The notes under the pieces: generated by a model
The model's input: the letters and a program-made list of their open reading frames with translations, nothing else
Databases searched by the model: none
What the model was told of the DNA's origin: nothing
In this document: one piece after another, positions 42,506 to 51,852 of the stretch
How positions within the stretch are numbered: the stretch's first letter is position 1
How the letters are laid out: each line of letters begins with the position of its first letter
Program-made: the position numbers and the translations under genes
Source: Nibrella saemangeumensis
Lineage (GTDB): Bacteria > Bacteroidota > Bacteroidia > Cytophagales > Spirosomataceae
Direction: 5' to 3'
Length of the DNA stretch: 64,000 bases
Assembly: GCF_039541915.1 (NCBI RefSeq)
Contig: NZ_BAABHD010000082.1
Location: 1 to 64,000 of the forward strand

Positions 42506-45500
42506 TCACCGCTCATAGAGCCACACCCGCAGCAGCGATAATAACTGATCAATATCGACCGGTTTGGTGATGTAATCCGATGCCCCGGCCTCAATACATT
42601 TGTCCCGGTCACCCGCCATAGCTTTGGCCGTTACGGCAATAACCGGCAGCGACCGGTACCGGGGTTGCTCCCGGATACGCCGGGCGGTTTCGTAGCCGTC
42701 CATCTGCGGCATCATCATATCCAGTAGCACCGCATCGACGCCAGGATTTTCTTCCAGCTTCTGCAGGGCTTCTTTTCCGTCCAGGGCAGTCACCACGGTC
42801 ATGTTATACTGCTCCAGCGCTTTCGTCAGCGAAAAGATGTTCCGCACATCGTCGTCGGCAACAAGCACCGTCTTACCGGTCAGGATCTGACCGAGGTCAC
42901 CCAGTTTACCGGCCAGCCCATGTCTGTTTTCGGGCTGTTTGTGTTCGTCCACCAGGTGCAGAAACAAGGACACTTCGTCCAGCATTCGCTGGTAGGAGTG
43001 GGCCGTTTTGACCACGATAGAGTCGGCGTATTTCCTGATCTTCAGCTCCTCCGCCATCGACAGGCTGCGGCCGGTGAAAATAATAATGGGCAGGTCTTCG
43101 AGGCCAGGGTTCTGTTTGGCTTCTTCCAGTAATTCGTAGGCGTTGCTGTCGGGGATGCCCATGTCCAGAATTACGCAGTCGACCTCGCGGTTCTGCAGGG
43201 CGTTCACGCCTTCGGCAACGCTGCTTTTCAGTTCGGAGGTGATATGGAAGGTTTCCAGGAAATAAGCCAGCGCCCTGGCGTGTTTAGGGTTGTCTTCTAC
43301 GATGAGTACCTTTTTGGGATTGCGGCTCAGCACATCTTCTATTTTCTGAAAAACGGCCTGCATCTGCTCATACCCAACGGGTTTGTCCATGAAGTCAACG
43401 GCCCCTTTCAGCAGGCTTTCTTTTTTGAGCCGGTGCGACGACATAATGTGTACCGGTATGGGCCGGGTCTGCCGGTTGGCTTTCAGCGCGTCCATCACCT
43501 CCCATCCGCTCATCACCGGCAACTGAATGTCGAGCAGAATCGCTTTGGGCTGGTAAGAAATAGCCAGGTTTAGGCCTTCGTCGCCCCGCACAGCCACAAT
43601 ACCTTTGTAGCCTTTCTGGCGGGCAAAGTCCAGCAGCGTCCGGGCAAAATACGGGTCATCCTCAATGATCAGGATTACCTTGTCCTGCTCCGCCAGGCTG
43701 TCGCGGTCGTCGGGGACCGGATCAGGAATGACGGAGGAAAGGTACCGGTTCGGCTCAGTCTGGGCCGGAACCGGTTGGTCCGATTGGAACTCCGGGACTG
43801 GCTGCTGTCTGACCTCGGGGTAGGGTCTGGCAGCGGTCTGCAGAGCCGGTTTCAGTCCCGAAACGGGCAGGTGCAGGATAAACTCGCTGCCTTTACCGGC
43901 CTCGCTGGTCAGGCCTATGTCGCCCCCGAGCAGTTTAGCCAGTTCACGGCTGATGGAGAGCCCCAGGCCCGTGCCGCCGTATTTTCGTTTGGTGGAGCCG
44001 TCGGCCTGCTGGAAGGCCTCAAAAATAAGCGGCTGCTTTTCGGGCGGGATGCCGATACCCGTATCGCGGACCACAAAGCTCAGGCGATCGGCCTGCGGTG
44101 ACGGCTTCCGGACGGTCAGGGTAACGCTGCCGGTGGCCGTAAACTTCAGGGCGTTGGCCAGCAGGTTTTTCAGGATCTGCCCCAGTCGCTGGCGGTCGGT
44201 TACCAGCATCGTAGGTACCTCCGGCTCCACGGTGATCGAAAAGTCAAGCCCTTTTTCCCTGGCTATTACGCCAAACAGGGACTGCAATTCATCCATCAGA
44301 TCGGGCAGCGATACGTCCTGATAATCCAGTTTCATCTGGCCGGCTTCAATCTTGGAGAGGTCAAGAATTTCGTCGATCAGGCTGAGCAGCCCGTTACCCG
44401 ATGATTGAATCACCCTGGCGTATTCGGTCTGGTCGGCGCTCAGATTGCCGTCCGTATTCTCCGCCAGCAGCCGGCTCAGGAGCAGGATTGAGTTGAGGGG
44501 AGTCCGCAGCTCATGCGACATATTGGCCAGGAATTCCGATTTGTAGCGGTTGGCCTGTTCCAGTTCGCCGGCTTTTTTCTGAATGTCCTGGTTTCGTTCT
44601 TCCAGCAGGGAGCCCCGTTCTTCCAGTTCGCTGTTGGCCTGCTGCAGCTCCTCCTGCTGTACCCGCAATTCCTCTTCCGAAAGCTGAAGCCGCTGCGCCT
44701 GAGCTTCCAGTTCGGCATTCACAGCCTCCAGTTCCGTTTGTTGGGCCTGAAGTTCCTCTGCCTGCGCCTGCGTCTCGTCCAGCAGGGTCTGGAGCTTTCC
44801 GTAATTCAGTGCCGCATTGACACCGATGGACAGCGACTCCTGGTTCCGTTCCATGAACTCGATATCGAGGGGAGCCGGTTTACGGAGCAGCCCCAGTTCA
44901 ACCGCGCCCAGGCACTCACCGGCAAACACCAGCGGGGTGATTACCACAGCCGCCGGAGGGGCCTCCCCCAGCGAAGAACTGATGCGGCTGTAATCGGCCG
45001 GCAGGTCCTCCGCCACAATTAGCTTTTTTTGCGCAATGGCCTGCCCGACCAGCCCTTCTCCGGATTTGATAACGGCTGGTGCCTGCCGGGTAGCGTACGT
45101 GCCCGCCAGGGTGTACTGGCCGTCGTCAGCCGTCAGGTAAACCGTTCCCAGGGGGGCATTCAGGTAAGCAGCCAGGGTATCAATCATCCGGCCGGCCATG
45201 TTGTGGAGGTTGCGCTCGCCCCGGATAGCCTCGCTCAGGCTGACGGAGCCGGTTTGCAGCCAGTCGCGGTTCCGGAGTTCGGTAAACGTCTGTTCCAGGG
45301 CCTTCGCCATCGTGTTCAGCGCGGTCGATATGCGGCCCAGTTCGTCGTCGCTGTCGTCCGTGCTGCGGATGCTGTAATCGCCGTCGGCAATGCTGCGGGT
45401 GACCTCCTCCATCGCCGAAATGCGGCTGGCAGTTTCGAGGTATTTTGCTTCGGCCAGTTTATGTTGAGCGATGCGGTTGTCCAGATCTTTTTTGATGCGC

Positions 45501-46126
45501 AGGAAGGCAAAGGCCGTAATGAGCATGGAGATGATGGCTGAAACCAGCAGCAGCATAGGCGTGAAGGTGATATACCGCTCCTGCTGCTCTGTGCGGGCTA
45601 CCAGTTGACTGGCTTCCTGCGCTTTAACGCGGTTCACTTCTACCCGGATGTCATTCATCAGCTGCTTGCCCCGTACCAGTTCCCGGCGCAGGGTGGCCGT
45701 ATCGTTGCGGGTAGCCAGGTTGGTGCGCAAGCCAATTACGCGCTCCAGTTGCGCGTACCGGCGCTCATACATCGCCTTGACCTGGTCCAGATTTTTTTGT
45801 TGCCGGGGGTCTTCCTGGGTTAGCTCCCGCACCCGGTTATAGCTGCCGGTGATGCGACCGTAACTGCCCTGGTAGTATTGCAGGAACGAGGGATCGAGCG
45901 TAAGCAGGTAACCCCGCTGTCCGGTTTCGGCATCTTTCAGGTAAGAGATTACATTTTCGGCCTCCAGCATAACCTGCTGGGTGTGGTTAACCAACCGGGA
46001 GTTATCGATCAGCTTCTGAATGCTATAAAACGAAGCGATCAGACTGACGAGCAGCAGTCCGGTTGATACGATGAAAACGAACTGTAACTGTCGGATTACA
46101 AAATTTGGGGTAGACGGTGAGGTCAT
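42506..46126 (-). CDS. Large hybrid sensor histidine kinase with three receiver domains
   Basis: 1206 residues. First membrane helix at about 14-34, CHASE3-like periplasmic domain at about 40-185, second helix at about 188-210, HAMP at about 215-285, GAF-like domain at about 300-440. A long Gln/Glu-rich coiled coil follows at about 445-528. HisKA carries His538 in FLANMSHELRTPL, HATPase has LLANALKFTATGSV, DTGIGIP and YGGTGLGL, and three receiver domains occupy about 837-950, 958-1075 and 1083-1206. The receivers have LLDIQLPVMSG, ILDMGIPDSN and LLDMMMPQMDGYE. The middle receiver shares its DDP/EDN-type acidic pocket. It is followed by CheR, as in large adaptive phosphorelays of Bacteroidota. 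The signal is unknown. Confidence 0.9.
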   Translation of the reverse strand: MTSPSTPNFVIRQLQFVFIVSTGLLLVSLIASFYSIQKLIDNSRLVNHTQQVMLEAENVISYLKDAETGQRGYLLTLDPSFLQYYQGSYGRITGSYNRVRELTQEDPRQQKNLDQVKAMYERRYAQLERVIGLRTNLATRNDTATLRRELVRGKQLMNDIRVEVNRVKAQEASQLVARTEQQERYITFTPMLLLVSAIISMLITAFAFLRIKKDLDNRIAQHKLAEAKYLETASRISAMEEVTRSIADGDYSIRSTDDSDDELGRISTALNTMAKALEQTFTELRNRDWLQTGSVSLSEAIRGERNLHNMAGRMIDTLAAYLNAPLGTVYLTADDGQYTLAGTYATRQAPAVIKSGEGLVGQAIAQKKLIVAEDLPADYSRISSSLGEAPPAAVVITPLVFAGECLGAVELGLLRKPAPLDIEFMERNQESLSIGVNAALNYGKLQTLLDETQAQAEELQAQQTELEAVNAELEAQAQRLQLSEEELRVQQEELQQANSELEERGSLLEERNQDIQKKAGELEQANRYKSEFLANMSHELRTPLNSILLLSRLLAENTDGNLSADQTEYARVIQSSGNGLLSLIDEILDLSKIEAGQMKLDYQDVSLPDLMDELQSLFGVIAREKGLDFSITVEPEVPTMLVTDRQRLGQILKNLLANALKFTATGSVTLTVRKPSPQADRLSFVVRDTGIGIPPEKQPLIFEAFQQADGSTKRKYGGTGLGLSISRELAKLLGGDIGLTSEAGKGSEFILHLPVSGLKPALQTAARPYPEVRQQPVPEFQSDQPVPAQTEPNRYLSSVIPDPVPDDRDSLAEQDKVILIIEDDPYFARTLLDFARQKGYKGIVAVRGDEGLNLAISYQPKAILLDIQLPVMSGWEVMDALKANRQTRPIPVHIMSSHRLKKESLLKGAVDFMDKPVGYEQMQAVFQKIEDVLSRNPKKVLIVEDNPKHARALAYFLETFHITSELKSSVAEGVNALQNREVDCVILDMGIPDSNAYELLEEAKQNPGLEDLPIIIFTGRSLSMAEELKIRKYADSIVVKTAHSYQRMLDEVSLFLHLVDEHKQPENRHGLAGKLGDLGQILTGKTVLVADDDVRNIFSLTKALEQYNMTVVTALDGKEALQKLEENPGVDAVLLDMMMPQMDGYETARRIREQPRYRSLPVIAVTAKAMAGDRDKCIEAGASDYITKPVDIDQLLSLLRVWLYER

Positions 46127-46145
46127 GCGGGGGCTGGTTTCTGAA

Positions 46146-47729
46146 TTAGTTTGGGTGGGTAGGCGGGGTTTGCGTCAGGGGTAAAACCAGGAGAAAGGTG
46201 GCGCCTTCGCCGGGCCGGCTTTGCGCTGAAATCAGACCCTGGTGCTTATCCATATTCTTCTTGGCAATGGCCAGCCCGATGCCGGTACCTTCGTAGCTGG
46301 TCTGGCTGTGCAGGCGCTGAAAAAGGATAAAAATCCGGTCGAGGAATTTTTCGTCGAACCCGATGCCGTTATCCCGCACTGTGATCCGGCAAAAGGAGCC
46401 ATTGGCGTCCGGCTCGCCGTCGATCGCTTTGGTGGCGATACGTTCGGCACTGATGCGGATAACCGGCGGTACGTTAGGCCTGACAAACTTCAGGGCGTTG
46501 CTGATCAGATTCTGAAATACCTGCCGGATACGGCCCGGAATGGTGTCCAGGGCCGGAATATGGTCGACGGTTACCACGGCTCCCAACTGGCGGATGCGCT
46601 CATCGAAGTCCAGCAGCAGTTCGGCCAGCAGCGCGTTCAGGTCGGTACGCTTAAATACCTCCGGGGCCGATAATTGCGAATAGGCCAGCAGATCGTCGAT
46701 CAGCCGGGCCATGCGGGCCGACGACCGGATGGCGCGTTCGAGGTACGAAACGGCTTCATTATTGTCTTTCAGGAATTTTTCCCGGATATGGTCGTTCAGG
46801 ATCTGGATTTTCCGCAGCGGCTCCTTCAGGTCATGCGATACCACCCAGGTAAACTGCTGCAACTCGTGGTTGGTGCGTTCCAGTTCGGCATTGTTGAGCC
46901 GCAGTTCGCGGGTACGCAGGGCTACCTCCTGTTCGAGCAGTTCGGCCGCCTGCTTCTGCGGGTGAATATCGGTGAAAGTACCGATCCAGCGGGAAACGAG
47001 TTGCTGCTGGCGGATGGGCAGCAGGCGCAGCAAGTGGTAGCGATATTCGCCGGTGCTCAGGTCGCGTAGCCGGACCTCACGGGTAAACTCCGTACCGCAG
47101 GCCAGGGCTTTATCAAGGTCAGTGCGGAGGTTATCGTCGCCGTGCGTCACCGGCAGATGCGTTGAGTCCACGGCGTATCGAAACCAGTGTTCATTGACGT
47201 ACTCCAGCCGCCCGTCGGGGGTGACGGTGAAGGCCATTTCGGGGAGCGACGCCAGAATGACCTGCAGTTCCTGAACCTGACCGGCCAGTTGCTCCTGCGC
47301 CTGCCTGCGGATGTCGATCTCCCGGCGGAGCGACTCCTGCGCCGAGCGGAGTTCCTGCTGCTGCATATACAGGCGGTGCAGCGTTTTTACCTTCAGCGCC
47401 AGAATATCCGGGTCAACGGGTTTGGTCAGGTAGTCGATGCCCCCGGTGGTGTAGCCCCTGGTAATGAATTTCTTTTCGGTGTTGACGGCCGACAGAAAGA
47501 TGATGGAGGTGTCTCTGGCTTTGCTAAAACCACTGATGGCATTGGCAACTTCGAAGCCATCCATTTCCGGCATCTGCACGTCGAGGATGATGACGGAGTA
47601 GGCCGATTTCAGGATTTTCTTCAGGGCTTCCTCGCCGGATTCGGCGGTATCGACCGCAAAGTCATGCAGCTCAAGAATCTTCTTCAGCGGGAGAATATTT
47701 TCCGGTCTGTCGTCGACAATCAGAATCAT
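46146..47729 (-). CDS. Receiver-PAS-histidine kinase hybrid
   Basis: 527 residues with an N-terminal receiver at 1-120 (phosphoacceptor Asp in IILDVQMPEMDG, and the Lys of YLTKPVDP), a coiled coil, a PAS domain at about 160-285 (FTVTPDGRLEYVNEHWFRYA), HisKA with the His in FTWVVSHDLKEPL, and an HATPase domain (NLISNALKFVRPNV, DNGIGFDEKFL, YEGTGIGLAIAKKN). No membrane segment, so it is cytoplasmic. It precedes the membrane-bound hybrid kinase by 19 bp on the same strand. A three-gene signalling operon with CheR is likely. Confidence 0.88.
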   Translation of the reverse strand: MILIVDDRPENILPLKKILELHDFAVDTAESGEEALKKILKSAYSVIILDVQMPEMDGFEVANAISGFSKARDTSIIFLSAVNTEKKFITRGYTTGGIDYLTKPVDPDILALKVKTLHRLYMQQQELRSAQESLRREIDIRRQAQEQLAGQVQELQVILASLPEMAFTVTPDGRLEYVNEHWFRYAVDSTHLPVTHGDDNLRTDLDKALACGTEFTREVRLRDLSTGEYRYHLLRLLPIRQQQLVSRWIGTFTDIHPQKQAAELLEQEVALRTRELRLNNAELERTNHELQQFTWVVSHDLKEPLRKIQILNDHIREKFLKDNNEAVSYLERAIRSSARMARLIDDLLAYSQLSAPEVFKRTDLNALLAELLLDFDERIRQLGAVVTVDHIPALDTIPGRIRQVFQNLISNALKFVRPNVPPVIRISAERIATKAIDGEPDANGSFCRITVRDNGIGFDEKFLDRIFILFQRLHSQTSYEGTGIGLAIAKKNMDKHQGLISAQSRPGEGATFLLVLPLTQTPPTHPN

Positions 47730-48071
47730 AGAAAACAGGGTAGTGCTCAGATCTGGGCCGGCAATATCCTAAAAAGGAACCGTAAAACCGGCCTTTTCAA
47801 GAGGATTGAATGGCTGTATCACCTTAGGAAAGCGGCCTGCCAATCATACAAGTAGGGGGAACTATGCTTTCACGTTAATAAAAATATACATAAGTACTTA
47901 ATAATGAACAGGTAATAATACCATTGGCTAAGCTTTAGACGGGTAACTATACACGTTGGCATGGGGAATTGCCGACCAAAAAAGCCAAAAGCTGTGGAAA
48001 AATCTGGACAGTAAAAGTGCAAAAAAATCTATAATATGCACAGTATCAAGCTCTATCGGATTGGCATAGAT
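47730..48071. other. Intergenic region of about 340 bases
   Basis: Between the divergent kinase operon and the DUF892 gene this AT-rich stretch shows no coding frame of note and no strong hairpin. It contains the divergent promoters; the one for the plus-strand gene lies at its right end (48072-48100). Confidence 0.4.
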
Positions 48072-48100
48072 TTTGGCGTAGGTGGGTACAATTAAATTTG
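48072..48100 (+). promoter_or_regulatory. Probable promoter of the DUF892 protein gene
   Basis: TTTG at 48072-48075 and TAAATTTG at 48093-48100 match the Bacteroidota -33 and -7 boxes with a 17-base spacer. The ATG at 48121 follows 20 bases after the -7 box, so the leader would be short. Confidence 0.5.
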
Positions 48101-48120
48101 AACCAAAAAACTCAACTATT

Positions 48121-49086
48121 ATGGCATCATTAGGAAAGCAAATCTCTGATTTTTTCTCGGGAGGAAGTAGTCATAACGATGAAGGCCTGCGGGGTGTATT
48201 TATCCACGAATTAAAGGCTGCTTATTATTGCGAGAAGCAGGCAGTCGATGCTTTAGGCGAGCAGGCCGACGCGGCTACAACCGATGTGGTACGCAACGCA
48301 TTTTTGCAGCACCAGGAAGAATCACGGAATCAGATCAACCGGCTGGAGCGTGTATTCGACAGCATTGGCGTAGATGTAGATGATCTGGAGAGCGATGCCA
48401 TCGATGGTCTGGTAGACGACGCGCAAACCATGATCGCTGCGACCGAGTCGGGCTCATTGAGCCGCGACGCTGCTCTGATTGTTGCTGCTCAGAAAGTAGA
48501 GCACCTGGAAATCGCAACGTACGGTTCTCTGCATACCATGGCCCGGTTGCTGGGCTACAGCGAGGCTGCCAATCTGTTGGAAGAAACCCTTCGTGAGGAA
48601 AAGAATACTGACCGCAAATTGACCGAAATAGCCGAGTCGTTTATTAACGAGCGGGCTAAATCGGAAGGTCGGGATGTGACCGAATATGGCCGCAGCCATA
48701 CCGACTATGATCGGGATATGTATTCCGGATCAATAGCCGGGGCGGGTACCGCTTACAGTGGCCGGGAAACTGATATGAACCGGGGTACCAACTGGAACTC
48801 GAGCAGCGGCAGCAGCAATTGGGACAATGATACCAATCGCGGCTCTTACGCCGGTTCCGACATGGACCGTAGTAGCGGTAGCGGTTACTCCGACAGCAAC
48901 ATGAACCGGGGTGACGATATGGATTCCAACGTGAATCGGGCTGGCTATTCAACCGGTTCGTCATCGTCCAGCGGTAACTACAGTGATACCGATGAGAACG
49001 ACATGAATCGTAACCGCGACCGGACCTCCGGCAGCAATTACGGCAACAGCAACGACCCGACGCTGGGTGGCATGACTGGCGTGTAA
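48121..49086 (+). CDS. DUF892 ferritin-like protein with long disordered tail
   Basis: A 321-residue protein. Residues about 20-185 are a DUF892/YciE-type four-helix ferritin-like domain (FIHELKAAYYCEKQAVDALG, AAQKVEHLEIATYGSLHTMA, ETLREEKNTDRKLTEIAES). The remaining ~135 residues are a Gly-, Ser-, Asn-, Asp- and Arg-rich disordered tail with loose repeats of DMNR and YSGSS type, ending LGGMTGV. A GTG at 48082 is in frame, but ATG at 48121 follows a good promoter and gives the usual N-terminus. DUF892 proteins are stress-linked, of uncertain metal chemistry. A second, tail-less copy lies at 51853. Confidence 0.8.
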   Translation: MASLGKQISDFFSGGSSHNDEGLRGVFIHELKAAYYCEKQAVDALGEQADAATTDVVRNAFLQHQEESRNQINRLERVFDSIGVDVDDLESDAIDGLVDDAQTMIAATESGSLSRDAALIVAAQKVEHLEIATYGSLHTMARLLGYSEAANLLEETLREEKNTDRKLTEIAESFINERAKSEGRDVTEYGRSHTDYDRDMYSGSIAGAGTAYSGRETDMNRGTNWNSSSGSSNWDNDTNRGSYAGSDMDRSSGSGYSDSNMNRGDDMDSNVNRAGYSTGSSSSSGNYSDTDENDMNRNRDRTSGSNYGNSNDPTLGGMTGV

Positions 49087-49109
49087 GCCGGCGCGAACTC
49101 CAATACCAT

Positions 49110-49151
49110 AAAAAAAGGCACTTCCACTGCGGAGGTGCCTTCCTTTTTTTA
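49110..49151. terminator. Bidirectional terminator hairpin
   Basis: The stem aaggcacttcc / ggaggtgcctt has one G-T pair and a short loop, with an A-run before and a T-run after. It lies between the plus-strand DUF892 gene and the end of the minus-strand gene at 49149 and can serve both. Confidence 0.75.
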
Positions 49152-49484
49152 GGAGTTACTACGGCCGGTCCAGCGTTCCTGATCGTCGTTGGTGGCCGGC
49201 GGCCTTTCGCCAAAGTTGTTACCCGATGGCGCCGACTCGCCAATGTCGTTGCTGTCGGGTAGGGTCTGGGTGCCGTCGTTGTTACCCAGGCTGGTACCGG
49301 TGCCAGGTGCCTCTTCGGCGGAGGAGGTATCGGGTTGATACCCATCATCGTCGACCAGACGCGACAGGTCCTCTTTTTCTTCTTTGGTGAGTTTCCGGCC
49401 TTCACCCGCCAGTACCGTCGGGTATTGCCTGTACTGGCGGGGATTGGTTAACCGGCCTGTTGTTTCCTGATGAAGCGTTTCCAT
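49149..49484 (-). CDS. Small disordered acidic protein, function unknown
   Basis: A 111-residue protein with a charged N-terminal half (GEGRKLTKEEKEDLSRLVDD) followed by a Thr-, Asn-, Gly- and Ser-rich disordered half (SLGNNDGTQTLPDSNDIGES). It has no signal peptide or membrane helix. It is convergent with the DUF892 gene, with its stop inside the shared terminator. Composition is similar to small stress-associated proteins of Bacteroidota, but I recognise no family. Confidence 0.5.
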   Translation of the reverse strand: METLHQETTGRLTNPRQYRQYPTVLAGEGRKLTKEEKEDLSRLVDDDGYQPDTSSAEEAPGTGTSLGNNDGTQTLPDSNDIGESAPSGNNFGERPPATNDDQERWTGRSNS

Positions 49485-49498
49485 ATCGGGGTATTTAA

Positions 49499-49533
49499 AA
49501 AAGAAGGCATCTCACAGTGAGATGCCTTCTTTA
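49499..49533. terminator. Perfect hairpin with A and T runs
   Basis: The 13-bp arms gaaggcatctcac (49503-49515) and gtgagatgccttc (49517-49529) pair perfectly across the centre, flanked by an A-run and a T-rich end. It lies between the start of the 49149 gene and the end of the 49581 gene, both minus strand, so it probably terminates the latter. Confidence 0.75.
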
Positions 49534-49580
49534 TAACCAAACCTATTTATAAAGCGATATAAAATCTATTGATTGGCCAC

Positions 49581-49997
49581 CTAGCCGCAGAATGCCTCCC
49601 ACAGGCGCTGGTACAGTAGCCGGGCGTACCGCCGGATACCCATGCCGGAGGTTTTAATGGCAAAGGGAACAAACTTTCCCCTGGCTTTGGGTAAGGGTTC
49701 TATCCGGATGGTTGTGTCGACAACACCCGTACTGGTTAGCCGGAGACCCGCGTCCGGCAGGTCTACCTGCACGTTTTCGGGATGCGACTCCACCGTAAGC
49801 TGCTGCACGAACTGCTGCAACTGGTTGGCGTCGAACCAGGTGAGCGGGGGCATCTTCTTCTGATCGGGCTGGTTGTCGCGCGAGCAGAGAAACTGCACCC
49901 AAAGCAGGGACTGACCTGCCTGGGGCCGGGTTTGTACCTGCACGTCGAGTAACTCATAAGGGAGCAAGTCTTCTGAAGTAGAAGGAGCTATGTTCAT
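49581..49997 (-). CDS. Conserved-looking hypothetical protein
   Basis: A 138-residue cytoplasmic protein (LLPYELLDVQVQTRPQAGQS, LLWVQFLCSRDNQPDQKKMP, PLTWFDANQLQQFVQQLTVE). Mixed alpha/beta composition with normal codon use suggests a real gene. No membrane segment, no cysteine pattern and no motif I recognise. It stands between terminator-like hairpins and the SDR at 50057 on the same strand; the 59 bp before the SDR stop gives no operon evidence. Confidence 0.5.
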   Translation of the reverse strand: MNIAPSTSEDLLPYELLDVQVQTRPQAGQSLLWVQFLCSRDNQPDQKKMPPLTWFDANQLQQFVQQLTVESHPENVQVDLPDAGLRLTSTGVVDTTIRIEPLPKARGKFVPFAIKTSGMGIRRYARLLYQRLWEAFCG

Positions 49998-50056
49998 ACG
50001 TTGACGAAGATTAGAATAGAAAGTACCATTAAAACTCGAAATGGGAACAAGGTGTT

Positions 50057-50806
50057 TTACACGTAAATCATCTTTCGGGTCATTCCGCCATCAACGATGA
50101 AGTTCTGCCCGGTGATAAACGAATTCTCTTCGCTAATCAGGAACAGAATCATCCGGGCAATATCTTCGGACCGGCCAACCCGGCCCGCCGGATGCTGGGC
50201 GTGATCCTCGGACCGGAGCTTCTCGGGTTTGGCAGCCGCCGGTTTCTTGATCGCCGATACATCAATCCAGCCGGGACTGATGCAGTTGACCCGAACGTCG
50301 GGCCCAAGGCTGACCGCCAGCGAGTGCGTTAGCGCCAGAATTCCTCCCTTCGAGGCTGAGTAGGCAAACGTCTGGGGCTCCGATTGCAGCGCCCGTGTCG
50401 AACTGATATTAACGATGCACCCTTTCTGCTCCGCCAGATGCGGTGCCGCGTATTTGGTGCAGAGAAATGTTCCGGTCAGGTTCACCCCCAGCACCCGGTT
50501 CCACTCATTGAGCGAGAGCAGGTCGAGTGGTTTGTCGTCCTGAATGCCCGCGTTATTAATCAGCGCATCAATGCGGCCGAAATGATCAACGGTGCGTTCG
50601 GTTGCCTTGCGGACCTGCGCTTCTGACGATACGTCGCAGGGTAGCGCCAGTAACTGTTCGGCTGGGGTTTTCAGCGTTTGCTGCAGGTCAGAAAGCGCGT
50701 CGGAGTCTGCTTCCCAGACCGCCACCCGGTAGCCGTGCGTCAATAAAAAATAAGTCGTAATGCGGCCGATTCCCTGACCTCCGCCCGTTACGATAACTGT
50801 CCTCAT
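50057..50806 (-). CDS. Short-chain dehydrogenase/reductase
   Basis: A 249-residue SDR with TGGGQGIGRI at the cofactor site, an acidic residue at the end of the second strand (AVWEAD, favouring NAD), INNAGIQDDKP, catalytic ISSTRALQ and YSASKGG, and a C-terminal VDGGMTRKMIYV. The frame extends eight codons upstream, but ATG at 50806 gives the standard N-terminus. It is divergent from the deacetylase-like gene at 50909 with 102 bp between, so the two share a promoter region. Substrate unknown. Confidence 0.78.
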   Translation of the reverse strand: MRTVIVTGGGQGIGRITTYFLLTHGYRVAVWEADSDALSDLQQTLKTPAEQLLALPCDVSSEAQVRKATERTVDHFGRIDALINNAGIQDDKPLDLLSLNEWNRVLGVNLTGTFLCTKYAAPHLAEQKGCIVNISSTRALQSEPQTFAYSASKGGILALTHSLAVSLGPDVRVNCISPGWIDVSAIKKPAAAKPEKLRSEDHAQHPAGRVGRSEDIARMILFLISEENSFITGQNFIVDGGMTRKMIYV

Positions 50807-50908
50807 GTATGGTTGATGAAAGAAAGGCAATCTACGTTTTCCCGGTAACAGATTCCTGTTTTTTCCAGTTATCCAGCAGAGAATCTATCGAACGGAACCC
50901 GCTGCTCA

Positions 50909-51808
50909 ATGCTGCCTATTGCCTACGCGCCCATCTACCGCCACCCCCTGCCCGAACAACACCGTTTCCCGATGGGCAAGTACGAACTGATCTACGAACA
51001 ATTGCTCTATGAAGGCACCTGCACACCCGATAATTTCTTTGCGCCGGAGCCGGTAGATGACCGCTGGGTGCTGGGTGTCCATTCCCCCGCCTACGTGAAC
51101 CAGCTAAAATCGCTGAGCCTGCCGGCCGCCATGGTGCGCCGGATCGGCTTTCCGTTATCGGCCGGACTGATTGAGCGGGAGTGGGTGATTACGCAGGGAA
51201 CCATCGACTGTAGCCTGCTGGCCATGCAGCACGGCATTGCGCTGAACGTGGCCGGGGGTACGCACCACGCGTATCCGGATCGGGGGGAGGGATTCTGCCT
51301 GTTGAACGATGTGGGGGTAGCGGCTTATTTTCTGCTGGAAACCGGCAAAGCCCGGAAGGTTATGGTCATTGATCTGGATGTTCACCAGGGCAACGGAACG
51401 GCGGTGATGTTTCAGTACGACCGCCGGGTGTTTACCTTCAGTATGCACGGGCGTGACAACTATCCGCTCAAAAAAGAATCTTCGGATCTGGACATTGCCA
51501 TGCCGACGGGTACGGCCGACGATGTGTACCTGAGTACCCTATACGCCACGCTACCCGGCCTGATCGACCGCGAAAAGCCTGATTTTCTGTTTTATGTGTC
51601 CGGGGTAGATATCCTGGAGTCCGACCGGCTGGGCAAGCTGAAGGTGTCAATGGATGGGTGTCGCCGGCGCGATAGGTTCGTCTTTGAGCAGGCCCGGCGC
51701 TATGGACTTCCGATTGCCGTCTCCATGGGCGGAGGTTATTCGCCCCGCATCGCCGACATTGTCGACGCGCACTGCAATACGTTTCGCGTCGCAAGTCAGC
51801 TTTATTAG
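50909..51808 (+). CDS. Histone-deacetylase-fold amidohydrolase
   Basis: A 299-residue member of the arginase/HDAC fold (AcuC/acetylpolyamine-amidohydrolase type). Family motifs are all visible: LGVHSPAYVNQL, GGTHHAYPDRGEGFCLLND with the catalytic His pair, zinc ligands in VIDLDVHQGNGTA and VSGVDILESDRLG, and the closing MGGGYSP. Such proteins deacetylate acetyl-lysine or acetylpolyamines. The gene is single and ends at a strong convergent terminator. Target unknown. Confidence 0.85.
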   Translation: MLPIAYAPIYRHPLPEQHRFPMGKYELIYEQLLYEGTCTPDNFFAPEPVDDRWVLGVHSPAYVNQLKSLSLPAAMVRRIGFPLSAGLIEREWVITQGTIDCSLLAMQHGIALNVAGGTHHAYPDRGEGFCLLNDVGVAAYFLLETGKARKVMVIDLDVHQGNGTAVMFQYDRRVFTFSMHGRDNYPLKKESSDLDIAMPTGTADDVYLSTLYATLPGLIDREKPDFLFYVSGVDILESDRLGKLKVSMDGCRRRDRFVFEQARRYGLPIAVSMGGGYSPRIADIVDAHCNTFRVASQLY

Positions 51809-51847
51809 TTTCAGGATTCAGCGGGGCCGCCCCGCTGAATCCTGAAA
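51809..51847. terminator. Strong bidirectional terminator between convergent genes
   Basis: An 18-bp perfect stem pairs 51809-51826 with 51830-51847 with a 3-base loop. It lies exactly between the HDAC-like gene ending at 51808 and the convergent DUF892 gene ending at 51853. Confidence 0.85.
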
Positions 51848-51852
51848 GGAAC

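Noticed and set aside
44513..45541. Two plus-strand frames of about 170 residues
   Set aside because: They lie opposite the hybrid kinase, whose domains are continuous there; they are composition shadows.
48656..49405. Minus-strand frame of 249 residues
   Set aside because: It is antisense to the disordered tail of the DUF892 protein and rich in Arg, Cys, Ser and Tyr as an artefact of that repeat-rich sequence.
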